This document shows positions 43,190-50,492 of a stretch of 50,800 nt of DNA, piece by piece. Source of the stretch: Bacillota bacterium. Its GTDB lineage: Bacteria > Bacillota > Clostridia > Oscillospirales > Ruminococcaceae. Numbering within the stretch: position 1 is the first letter of the stretch; every line of letters begins with the position of its first letter. The DNA lies in assembly GCA_023457355.1 (NCBI GenBank), contig JAEWLW010000021.1:1-50800 (forward strand). The letters are read 5' to 3'. Position numbers and translations under genes: made by a program. The notes beneath the pieces were generated by a model. The model worked only from the letters and a program-made list of their open reading frames with translations. It was not told the origin of the DNA and searched no databases.

Positions 43190-43660
43190 CTACCTCTTTC
43201 TTTCATGGGATTCTTCAAGAAGTAAATCAAGCAATGTATTCAGTTTCGCAAGCCCTGTGCAGATAACCTCCACATCCCGTTGTGAGATGCATTCGTTCAC
43301 TTTCAGGCTGAGTTCATTGACGCTTGCTTTGATTTCGTCCATCTTTAAAACGGCTTCGCCGGTCAGCTCAATGATAACAATTCTTTGGTTGTCTTTCAGA
43401 CGGTCACGTTTCACAAATCCAGCCTTTTCAAGCCGGGTGCAGATATTCGACACGTTACTGTCGACCATTTTCAGTTTGGAAGCAATATCGCTTACTTTCA
43501 TCGATCCGTATTGGTCAAGAAACATCAAAATGCTGATCTGCTGCGGTGTCAGCCCTTGCGGGGAATAATGGTGCCCCTTTGCTTTAGAAAACTTCGAATA
43601 GCTTTCCTGTAAAAGCTTATCGATTATCATCATGTCGCAGGGCGTATCATTACACTTCAA
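43190..43660 (-). CDS. MarR-family transcriptional regulator (flavodoxin locus)
   Basis: A 156-residue winged-helix regulator. LTPQQISILMFLDQYG, VSDIASKLKMVDSNVSNICTRL in outline, the wing RDRLKDNQRIVIIELT and a C-terminal helix pair make a complete MarR fold. The start is TTG with AAGGAGG 6 bases upstream. Two TTATC..ATAA sites lie upstream and are its likely operators. It probably represses itself, the flavodoxin and the nitroreductase. Confidence 0.9.
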   Translation of the reverse strand: MKCNDTPCDMMIIDKLLQESYSKFSKAKGHHYSPQGLTPQQISILMFLDQYGSMKVSDIASKLKMVDSNVSNICTRLEKAGFVKRDRLKDNQRIVIIELTGEAVLKMDEIKASVNELSLKVNECISQRDVEVICTGLAKLNTLLDLLLEESHERKR

Positions 43661-43713
43661 GTTGGCCTCCTTCTATCTCTGAGCGTTCATCAGACACATT
43701 TATTATAGTAATA

Positions 43714-43740
43714 TTATCCCAATAAAGATTATCACGATAA
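43714..43740 (-). promoter_or_regulatory. Paired operator-like sites upstream of marR-flavodoxin
   Basis: TTATCCCAATAA (43714-43725) and TTATCACGATAA (43729-43740) are spaced 15 bases centre to centre, about 1.5 helical turns. The second is a perfect inverted repeat apart from its 2-base centre. They lie about 55-80 bases upstream of the MarR start. Confidence 0.55.
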
Positions 43741-44090
43741 ACGTGAGTTGTCAAGCGTCCGTTTGCGGCAACGGCTCTGAGTTGTAGAGGGTAAAATAGC
43801 GTGGCAAAAGAGCTGCCGGCAATACGCTTGTGGACAAAAAACAGCATCAGCAGTTTCATGCCGTTTAAAAAAGCGGGGTATCCTCATTACGAAAATACTC
43901 CCGCTGATTTTCAGAAGTGCCGCTTCCCAATATGACGCACCGTTACCGATTGGCACCCATGCGCCCTCTCTAATCGTTCATATAACGAACATACATCCAA
44001 GGCGTATTTGTAAAATCAAGAACCGTCGGGGGAGAAAATTTACAGCCTTAATACTACAACCGCCACAGTTACATGCTTGACTTAACGGTT
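43741..44090. other. Gap between the two MarR loci
   Basis: No gene was recognised. A minus-strand frame of 74 codons near 43732-43956 contains WVPIGN-like sequence but lacks a ribosome site and family match. The end near 43975 has a weak GTTC/GAAC palindrome. Confidence 0.4.
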
Positions 44091-45299
44091 TTATTCCCTT
44101 GAAGTATTCTCTCTCTTTTTGCCGCCAATGATTGATCTAATATAGATTAGCGCTCCGACAACAGCTGGAATAATAGCCAGGAGGTAAATCAATTGGTAGC
44201 CAAGATGCTCGGCAATGATACCCCAAAGGATGGCGCCCGCTCCAATCCCAAGATCAAAGCCGAGAAAAAAAGTGGCATTCGCCGCGCCCCTCCTTGTGTT
44301 GTCAACCTTGCGCACGGACATTGCCTGCAACGCCGGCTGGACGGCGCCAAACCCGATTCCGTAAATAAACCCGGCTATCAGAAAGGCCATGAGCGAATTG
44401 GCAAAATAAATTAAGGACATTGAAACTATGACGCAAAGTATACCCGGCAACACTGCAAAAGGAGTCCCTTTTCGATCGGTCAGGCGTCCAAAGTAGGGGC
44501 GTGAAATCAATAAGGCGGCAGCATATACGGTAAAAAACAATCCTATATTTTCAACTTGCTTTTGGCCTGCATAAAGCGCAATAAAAGAAACAATCGCGCC
44601 GTAGGTCATTGTTATAAAGAAAATTACGACCGCGGGAAGAATGGCCGACCTTTCAAATATTCCCGCTTTCCCGGATTTTGGAAATCCATCCGAATCGGAT
44701 TTTGGCACCACATCGGGCTTATGATATTTTATTAGCAAAGCAATAAAAATGGAGATTAAGACGACTCCCGCGGAAATATAAAAAACAGCGTTAAATCCAT
44801 AACCGCCAAGGATTTCAAGCCCTAACGCGGGCGCGATGGCCATCGCGAGCGTACTTGTCAGCCCAAAATAGCCCATTCCCTCACCCAATCGGGATTTTGG
44901 AACGACGTCCGACGCGATGGTACTGGAGGCTGTGCTGGAAGCCCCCCAGCCAAAGCCGTGGATAAACCTGAGCATTAACAGGACTGAAATTGTTGAAGTC
45001 CAATTGTATGCCACAACGCATATAAGAAAGACAATTAAACCTAAAATAAATACGCCTCTTCGCCCTTGCTTATCCAATAATCGACCGGCAATCGGCCTCA
45101 TTAAAACCGCGGAAATGGTGAAAATCCCCACAACCAGACCTGCCCAGGAATCTGAGCCGCCCAACTCGGCAGAAAAAACAGGCAATACCGGTAAAAGCAT
45201 TTGAAATCCCATGGTAATAAATAAGCTTGCGATTGATATTAAAATAAAGTCCCGCGTCCAAAGCGGCTCTTTCTTTTCAAATCCCGGATTTCTTTCCAT
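44091..45299 (-). CDS. MFS drug/efflux transporter
   Basis: A 402-residue major-facilitator protein with 12 hydrophobic segments. The motif A equivalent is GRLLDKQGRRGVF between helices 2 and 3 and again GRLTDRKGTPFA after helix 8. The N-terminus FILISIASLFITMGFQML is helix 1. GGAGGAAG lies upstream of ATG 45299. It follows a nitroreductase and a MarR regulator gene on the same strand, the common design of a MarR-controlled exporter for a toxic compound. Confidence 0.9.
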   Translation of the reverse strand: MERNPGFEKKEPLWTRDFILISIASLFITMGFQMLLPVLPVFSAELGGSDSWAGLVVGIFTISAVLMRPIAGRLLDKQGRRGVFILGLIVFLICVVAYNWTSTISVLLMLRFIHGFGWGASSTASSTIASDVVPKSRLGEGMGYFGLTSTLAMAIAPALGLEILGGYGFNAVFYISAGVVLISIFIALLIKYHKPDVVPKSDSDGFPKSGKAGIFERSAILPAVVIFFITMTYGAIVSFIALYAGQKQVENIGLFFTVYAAALLISRPYFGRLTDRKGTPFAVLPGILCVIVSMSLIYFANSLMAFLIAGFIYGIGFGAVQPALQAMSVRKVDNTRRGAANATFFLGFDLGIGAGAILWGIIAEHLGYQLIYLLAIIPAVVGALIYIRSIIGGKKRENTSRE

Positions 45300-45315
45300 G
45301 TTATCTTCCTCCGCC

Positions 45316-45869
45316 TCAATCACGATAATTTATTACAGGATCCAAACGCTGTTGTGCAAATTTTTCACCGGCGCAGTAACCGAGCAACATGCCGACGGAG
45401 GCGCAGTAGCCTTCCGGCAGATTCAAGCGGGCGCTGAGCGGGCTATCCGGCATCAAAGGGCCAATGGGCGACCTGACAAAACAAGAACCGAGTCCCAGAT
45501 CGGTAGCCGCTATGGTCATGGTTGTGATGGCACTGGCGGCGCTAGCCTCGATCATAGGATTGGGTATGGAAAAAACAATAAAGACAGGGGCGTTGTAGAG
45601 CGGCCTGAAGCCGGGTTGAACAGCCATTTTTTTGGTGAAGTCGTTACCGTTTTTCATAGTTTCCAGGGTGGCATCATCAATCAACTGCAAAAGCTCCCGG
45701 TTACGTATGACTGTCACGTGAAATACACCGATTCCCGGGGCGTGATTAATAGCTTGAAGAACTTGCCTGAGCTTTTCCTCTTCAACTGCCTGAGCTTTTC
45801 CTCTTCAACTGCCTGAGCGGTATAATCGCGGCAACTTTTTCTGAGGGCTATTGCCTGCATCGTTTCCAT
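45316..45869 (-). pseudogene. Nitroreductase gene broken by a 23-bp tandem duplication
   Basis: The start at 45869 (AGAGG upstream) gives METMQAIALRKSCRDYTAQA and VEEEKLRQ, then a duplicated segment shifts the frame. Removing one 23-base copy restores the reading LRQVLQAINHAPGIGVFHV and joins the intact C-terminal part (VIRNRELLQLIDD, NPMIEASAASAITTMTIAA, YCASVGMLLGY). The ancestral protein was about 178 residues, a small nitroreductase. It stood between marR and the MFS gene in one operon. Confidence 0.88.
45764..45818. repeat. 23-bp tandem duplication
   Basis: The plus-strand unit begins TGCCTGAGCTTTTCC and ends TCTTCAAC. It is present at 45764-45786 and 45787-45809 with identical sequence and is followed by a partial third start (TGCCTGAGC). 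Because 23 is not a multiple of three it disrupts the nitroreductase frame. Perfect identity suggests a recent event that could also revert. Confidence 0.92.
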
Positions 45870-45919
45870 TGAATCAACCTCTTTCCAAATTCAGCCTCTT
45901 TGCCAAAACGCACGCAGCG

Positions 45920-46366
45920 TCAATCTGAGAATGTGCTGGTGTATTTGCTTTTTTCCTGATGCAGGTTATTTATGACCTTTTTTAGCACCAGTATTGTCTC
46001 TTCGATCGCGCTTTCCGGAATATCTTTTGAAAAAATCCCCAATATTTCAGAAAAAACTGATTCAACCGCCTCAGAAGCCGCTCTGCCTTTCTCTGTCAAA
46101 TACAAAGAAGAATATCGTTTGTCTTTTTCAACCTTGTTTTTGCGAATATAGCCTTTGGCCTTTAAATATTGGACAGCCTTGGCAGTCGTTGACTTTTCTA
46201 CATAGAGCCTGTCGCCAAGATCCTTTTGATTGATACCTTCATTATGAGCTATAACAAGGAAAAAATCATATTGTCCGCTGCCCATCTCTAATTCCTTCAG
46301 CTTATTGTTAAATATACTTTGGCTGAGTCTATAGATAGCGGCGCTGTATCTGCCGATGCTTTCCAT
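45920..46366 (-). CDS. MarR-family transcriptional regulator (efflux locus)
   Basis: A 148-residue MarR protein: INQKDLGDRLYVEKSTTAKA in outline is the recognition helix region and the wing contains KNKVEKDKRYSSLYLTEKG. AAGGAGG lies upstream. A perfect 11-base-arm inverted repeat lies 18 bases in front of the start and is very likely its operator. Downstream on the same strand are the broken nitroreductase and the MFS exporter. Confidence 0.9.
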   Translation of the reverse strand: MESIGRYSAAIYRLSQSIFNNKLKELEMGSGQYDFFLVIAHNEGINQKDLGDRLYVEKSTTAKAVQYLKAKGYIRKNKVEKDKRYSSLYLTEKGRAASEAVESVFSEILGIFSKDIPESAIEETILVLKKVINNLHQEKSKYTSTFSD

Positions 46367-46383
46367 ATAGCCGTCCCTCCTTC

Positions 46384-46409
46384 ATAATAGTTTCCTTAGA
46401 AACTATTAT
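46384..46409 (-). promoter_or_regulatory. MarR operator
   Basis: ATAATAGTTTC-N4-GAAACTATTAT is a perfect inverted repeat. A further AATAGTTTC with a facing AACTAT follows at 46417-46436. Strong operator candidate for the adjacent MarR protein. Confidence 0.75.
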
Positions 46410-46507
46410 ATTGGAAAATAGTTTCATTGTCAACTATAATTGGTTTGTGCCGCAAAGTAAAACGCACATGTTAAAAGCCATCACAGAACGGGCTGTTCCA
46501 TAATGGC

Positions 46508-46679
46508 TTATTCTTCAGTACCGGGGTTCCCAAAAAAGTCGGGTTGGGCAGCTCCCTGCGCCACAGTAGTGCCGCCACCGTCAATGTTTCCGCTTCCACC
46601 TGTGTCTGCAGGCACTGTAGCCGAACAAATTAGATAGAAGATGAGGAATAACGTCCGTATCCTTAGAGGAATTTTTCAT
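46508..46679 (-). pseudogene. Short secreted-peptide-like remnant resembling the His/Cys-rich gene end
   Basis: A minus-strand frame reads RTLFLIFYLICSATVPADTG and then TTVAQGAAQPDFFGNP before its stop. The nucleotides of 46518-46574 align well with 33005-33063 in the His/Cys-rich gene (STVTEGATKPGFLGN). The only ATG (46679) is out of frame by one A in a five-A run, so it is not expressed as it stands. Confidence 0.4.
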
Positions 46680-46824
46680 TGTACCCGCCTGATCTTTGAA
46701 TTGAAAAAGCTCGGCATATTAGCGTTCCTTCAATAAGGATGTTTATGAGAATCAAAGTTGTTTAGCATCCAGCCGAACGATTACCGATAAATTGTAAATA
46801 ATCTTTATTGGAGGAAGCTGCTTT

Positions 46825-47076
46825 ATGGAAAAGTTTGAATTTGAATATACAGAGATTGGTGGATTGTTGAACCCCAACATTGAAATTGATGACTTGGGGA
46901 AATACGGTCGGCTTGGTCTGAACTTCTGCGTGAGCAGAAACCACAGATGTATCGTGAACTGCTTCTTACGGGCAAATTGGCAGAACACTGTTCGGTAATT
47001 GAAGCGTATTCGCATCTCTATGCAGGCTCAGGTGATTGCAGATGAAATTGTTGCAGACCAACTGGTTTGTAGTTAA
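46825..47076 (+). pseudogene. TnpV (Tn4451/Tn4453-type) remnant
   Basis: ATG 46825 with TGGAGGAAG upstream gives MEKFEFEYTEIGGLLNPNIE and IDDLGKYGRLG, the TnpV opening. The next part continues in another frame as LREQKPQMYRELLLTGKLAE and HCSVIEAY, and the end in a third as MQAQVIADEIVADQLV. Two frameshifts and an internal deletion have reduced the normal protein of about 120 residues. TnpV genes belong to clostridial integrative elements, so such an element was once near. Confidence 0.8.
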
Positions 47077-47078
47077 AT

Positions 47079-47120
47079 ATGGAGAACGCCAGACACAATC
47101 AAGTGACTGGCGTTCTCCAT
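47079..47120. terminator. Hairpin behind the TnpV remnant
   Basis: ATGGAGAACGCCAG and CTGGCGTTCTCCAT form a perfect 14-base stem with a 14-base loop, between the TnpV stop and the end of the tetR gene. Confidence 0.7.
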
Positions 47121-47178
47121 CCATCTGCAAATCGCAGAAGAACAAAGTCTCTCCGTTGTTGTGCGAAACACTGGTTTT

Positions 47179-47799
47179 CTAAGCGGTAATTCCTTCGATC
47201 AACAACCTGCAATGCACCACAGATTGTTCTTTCAGGTCAAAATCGGGATAGCGTACACACCACTCAAAGGTGATACCCCGAAGTGCTGCAACAAAGTGCC
47301 GGGCCAATACCTCCACGGGCAATGCGTTCCCCAGTTCACCTTGACGAACTCCTTTTTCCAGAACGTTGTAAAACAGCAGATACAACTCCCGGCCGTAACC
47401 CGTTAACGCTTCGGCATCCACCGCCCCGGCCAGCATCATCTGGTAAACCTTTTTCATATTTTCACAGCCAATTGCTTCCGTAAGAACTTCGGCTATTTTC
47501 TCAGTCAGAGATAGAAGCACATCCGCGGTGGGCATATCGGCAGGCAGCGCCTCTAAAAATGCCTTGTAGTCCGTATCGGCACGGGCGGCGTAGTCCGCAA
47601 TCAGTAAGGCAATCAACGCGTCCTTGGACGCAAAATGCACATAAAAGGCGCCCTTTGTGATACCGGCCTCATCTGTAATATCCTCCACCATAACATCGGA
47701 AAAATTACGTTCCTTAAACATCCTTTCCGCGATTTCATAGATCTTCTTTTTCGTTTCGGCGCCCTGCACCTTTCTTTTATCCGGTTTTTTCTGTCTCAT
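47179..47799 (-). CDS. TetR-family transcriptional regulator
   Basis: A 206-residue TetR protein. The DNA-binding part is KKKIYEIAERMFKERNF and ITDEAGITKGAFYVHFASKD, and the rest is an all-helical ligand domain. It stands divergent to a three-gene membrane operon starting at 48033, and an inverted repeat lies between. It may control that operon, itself, or both; no ligand can be inferred. Confidence 0.9.
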   Translation of the reverse strand: MRQKKPDKRKVQGAETKKKIYEIAERMFKERNFSDVMVEDITDEAGITKGAFYVHFASKDALIALLIADYAARADTDYKAFLEALPADMPTADVLLSLTEKIAEVLTEAIGCENMKKVYQMMLAGAVDAEALTGYGRELYLLFYNVLEKGVRQGELGNALPVEVLARHFVAALRGITFEWCVRYPDFDLKEQSVVHCRLLIEGITA

Positions 47800-47848
47800 G
47801 GTTTTCTCCTCTTGAAAATTTCAAGAAAGCAATATATAATGATTTAAG

Positions 47849-47868
47849 TAACTAACCCAATTTAGTTA
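47849..47868. promoter_or_regulatory. Candidate TetR operator
   Basis: TAACTAA-N6-TTAGTTA is a perfect inverted repeat 50 bases upstream of the tetR start and 165 bases before the divergent operon. A second palindrome, ATCCGTACGGAT, lies at 47947-47958. Confidence 0.5.
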
Positions 47869-48032
47869 AATTGTTTCCTAACCTCAGTATAGCACTTGCC
47901 GGACCACAATTCAAGTGTTGCGGGGTAAATGCGGACACATCTCCATCCGTACGGATACGCAACGAGTAAACAGGATAGCTTGCGGGTGCAAACAAGGGAG
48001 CCATAGGCTATGGTAAGAAAGGTGGAGTAATA

Positions 48033-48533
48033 ATGCTTCAAAAATTGACAAAGAAAATGACGCTGCTTTTTGCGCTGTCCTGCGTTCTTTCACTGGGAAT
48101 CGGTGTGGTGCTGGGCTACGGCATCCACACACAAAACCTGACGGGGACGGCGGTGCTGCCTGATGATTTGGATGCTGTGCTGTTGGGGAAGCAATTAAAT
48201 CACGCCACTCAGCTGGACCAGCAGCTCAAGGAGCAGATTGCGCTGATCCAAGAAAGAAACCAAGAGATAAGCGAAAAAAATGATGAGCTAGCGCAAGCCC
48301 GCCTCAAAGAAAATGAAGCCCGCTCTCAAGGGAACAAGGCAGCTGAGGCCGCGGCAAAGCAATTGGTGGAAAAGCTTAAAGCGGAGATTGATGCGCTTAG
48401 CCTCGCACAGCAGAGGGATATGGTCAGGCTTCAAGAACTTGTATCGAAACGAGATCAAACGTTTGAAATGATGACGAATTTTATTGGCAAGATGCAGGAC
48501 GCCCGTAGTTCCATACTGGGGGAGCAGCGATAA
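48033..48533 (+). CDS. Membrane-anchored coiled-coil protein
   Basis: A 166-residue protein with an N-terminal membrane anchor or signal (about residues 8-30, LLFALSCVLSLGIGVVLGYG). A short linker leads into a long charged helix predicted as coiled coil (about 55-150, with NHATQLDQQLKEQIALIQER and later KQLVEKLKAEIDALSLA). No catalytic motif is visible. GGTGGAG precedes the ATG. It is the first gene of an operon with a membrane sensor-like protein and a PrsW-type protease, and could be an adaptor or the protease substrate. I know no named family. Confidence 0.75.
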   Translation: MLQKLTKKMTLLFALSCVLSLGIGVVLGYGIHTQNLTGTAVLPDDLDAVLLGKQLNHATQLDQQLKEQIALIQERNQEISEKNDELAQARLKENEARSQGNKAAEAAAKQLVEKLKAEIDALSLAQQRDMVRLQELVSKRDQTFEMMTNFIGKMQDARSSILGEQR

Positions 48534-48535
48534 GC

Positions 48536-49261
48536 ATGGGGAAGAATCGCCCGCTTTTACACCGTACATCTCTTGCCGCCAGGCTTCTGCCGGCGGCAAG
48601 CCTTTTATGGGCGGTCTGCTACGCAGTATTGGCACTTGTGCGTCTCATCCCCTTGGAGCAACTAATTGTCTTGGGAGATATCTATCAGCTTGTGCTGGGA
48701 TTTGGGGCGATGGCAGTTCTCTTCGCCCGCATGAAGTCCGCACGGCGTAAATATGTCTTTCTTGGAACCGGGCTGGCCGTTTTTAGTTGGACGGCGGGGC
48801 AGCTTTTCTGGTTTTCTTATACGCTGCTAATGGATTCCCCCTTGCCCTATCCGTCGGTGGGAGATTTGGGGTTTACTGGCGCATACTTTTTCCTGATCGG
48901 TGTCATTGGACTGCTTGGAAAGAACGCCGTACGAAGTCCCTTTGCACCGCTGGCCTTTTTGCTTTTACTGGTTCCAGCCTGGTTGGCGTTTAGCCAAAGC
49001 ACGTCCGCCGTAAAGCTATACAATGTCGTTCTGGGAAGCGCCGCCGCCTATACGCTGTATAAGGTGCTCCCTCTGGCAGGGCGCAAAAGTTGCCAATGGT
49101 TTTTTGCGGGCATTATCCTTTTGGTGTTTACCGATGTGTTATTTATGGTTAGCGTCGTTTATTTCAGGGACAGCTTCACTCTGACCTCCGCACCCTTATA
49201 CCCCCTTGCCCTTTCCATTCTTTCTTACGGCGTCCTTAAGGGAAAGGAGGACGATACATGA
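48536..49261 (+). CDS. Seven-helix membrane protein of unknown function
   Basis: A 241-residue protein with about seven hydrophobic segments. The loop PLPYPSVGDLGFTGAYF resembles the PSxxD segment of the seven-helix domain found ahead of GGDEF and kinase domains in other bacteria, but no output domain follows. It starts 3 bases after the coiled-coil gene and overlaps the protease gene by four bases (ATGA). A membrane sensing role is inferred only from this resemblance and its neighbours. Confidence 0.7.
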   Translation: MGKNRPLLHRTSLAARLLPAASLLWAVCYAVLALVRLIPLEQLIVLGDIYQLVLGFGAMAVLFARMKSARRKYVFLGTGLAVFSWTAGQLFWFSYTLLMDSPLPYPSVGDLGFTGAYFFLIGVIGLLGKNAVRSPFAPLAFLLLLVPAWLAFSQSTSAVKLYNVVLGSAAAYTLYKVLPLAGRKSCQWFFAGIILLVFTDVLFMVSVVYFRDSFTLTSAPLYPLALSILSYGVLKGKEDDT

Positions 49262-49893
49262 CTTACGCTGTCTTTTTGGGAATGATGATTCCGCTGGCCT
49301 TTCTTATTCTTCTGCTCAAGAGCGAAAACCGTATGATGATGTTGTTTTTCGCGTGGGGGATGGTGGCGTTTGTTTTGTCGCTGGCTGCGAATACTGCTCT
49401 TTGCGCTGCCTTGGAGATAGACACGCTCCGGCTCTCTGTGACATGGTCGCCTGTGGTTGAAGAGCTGCTCAAGGCGCTCCCCCTGCTGTATTTCCTGTTC
49501 AGGAAGGAAAAGACGGAACTCCCCCTTGTCTATTTCGCAATGGCTGCGGGAATCGGCTTTTCCATTCAGGAAAATTATCTGTATCTCATAGGGTTTACAA
49601 GCGCTGGGGAATCGATCGCGTTTTATGTGGTCATGCGCAGTATTACCACATGCCTTATGCACGGGGTTACTACCGCGATGATCGGCTATGGCGTTACCCT
49701 CATCAAGAAATATGAGATTATGGTTGCGCCGCTGCTTTTCGGACTGTTTTCCGTGACGATTATCCTGCACGCCCTGTTTAATTTATACATCAATTCAAGT
49801 GTTCGGCTCATCGGGATGCTCATGCCTGTCCTGCTTTATGGAGCCAGCCTGATTGTTCTTAATCAAAAAAATGATTTGACGGATGATGCATAA
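49258..49893 (+). CDS. PrsW-family intramembrane glutamic protease
   Basis: A 211-residue protein with about seven membrane helices and the PrsW/CPBP-like motifs: PVVEELLKALPLLYF with the EExxK pair near residue 68, GIGFSIQENYLYL near 98, and histidines in TTCLMHGVTTAM near 145 and ILHALFNLYI near 180. PrsW of Bacillus cleaves an anti-sigma factor. No sigma or anti-sigma gene is present here, so the target may be the coiled-coil protein of the same operon. Translation is coupled to the upstream gene. Confidence 0.82.
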   Translation: MTYAVFLGMMIPLAFLILLLKSENRMMMLFFAWGMVAFVLSLAANTALCAALEIDTLRLSVTWSPVVEELLKALPLLYFLFRKEKTELPLVYFAMAAGIGFSIQENYLYLIGFTSAGESIAFYVVMRSITTCLMHGVTTAMIGYGVTLIKKYEIMVAPLLFGLFSVTIILHALFNLYINSSVRLIGMLMPVLLYGASLIVLNQKNDLTDDA

Positions 49894-49918
49894 TCCAAAA
49901 GCTAAGCCGCAATTCCTC

Positions 49919-50280
49919 TTATAAAATGTGCAGGAAAAATTTTCCGCTATTGCTACACTGATAGCACGAAATTTCTACAGAAGCAATTTCTAAAGGCTTA
50001 ACAGCATGGACATCGTCAAATGAAGAAGATTTGAGAAAATCAGGACTTACGACATAGACCTGTTTTCCGCTTTTTACATCAGTTGAGCGGAGTAGTTCAA
50101 AGAGGCTGAAAAATGGACTTATCCCGATTACTTTTTCTATTTCATAAGGCTAAGATGATAATTTTTGGTACTTTTCTGCTTTTGGCCTTCACGCACCAGC
50201 TTGATAAACCCCGCCGGACCTTTTACGATAAATTCACAGGCGTGTGCCCTTAAGGGTAGAAACGGCCGTACCAAAAGAAG
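49919..50280 (-). pseudogene. Unrecognised gene, C-terminal fragment with one frameshift
   Basis: Two minus-strand frames join well: FIVKGPAGFIKLVREGQKQK continues to NYHLSLM, then in the next frame PYEIEKVIGISPFFSLFELL, SGKQVYVVSPDFLKSSSFDD and ISCYQCSNSGKFFLHIL. There is no start codon, and the 5' side meets insertion-sequence debris. I do not recognise the family. Confidence 0.5.
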
Positions 50281-50325
50281 ACAAACGCATAAAAGCAAAG
50301 CCTGATGAAATTGACGCCAGCCGCG

Positions 50326-50491
50326 TTAGTCCTGTCAGGCTTTATATTTTTACAGGTAGTCCTTGGGAAAACGGCTATGTTGAATCCTTCAATGGAACCA
50401 TGGTCAATGAGCTGTTATATCGGGAAGTTTTCGATACGCTAAATGAAGCCAAAGTCTTGCTGGGACGTTGGATGCGAGAATATAATACCAA
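50326..50491 (+). pseudogene. IS3-family transposase (OrfB) fragment
   Basis: The fragment holds the third catalytic region of an IS3 DDE transposase, LYIFTGSPWENGYVESFNG and LLYREVFDTLNEAKVLLGRW, ending at REYNT where PHSSLGY should follow. The first two thirds are missing. It is cut by the end of an IS21-like element at about 50493. Confidence 0.85.
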
Positions 50492-50492
50492 A

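Noticed and set aside
43732..43956. 74-codon minus-strand frame with WVPIGN-like sequence
   Set aside because: Too short, no start signal and no continuation; might be debris but cannot be supported.
48536..49261. Seven-helix protein as VanZ or an immunity protein
   Set aside because: No VanZ motifs; the only resemblance is to seven-helix sensor domains.
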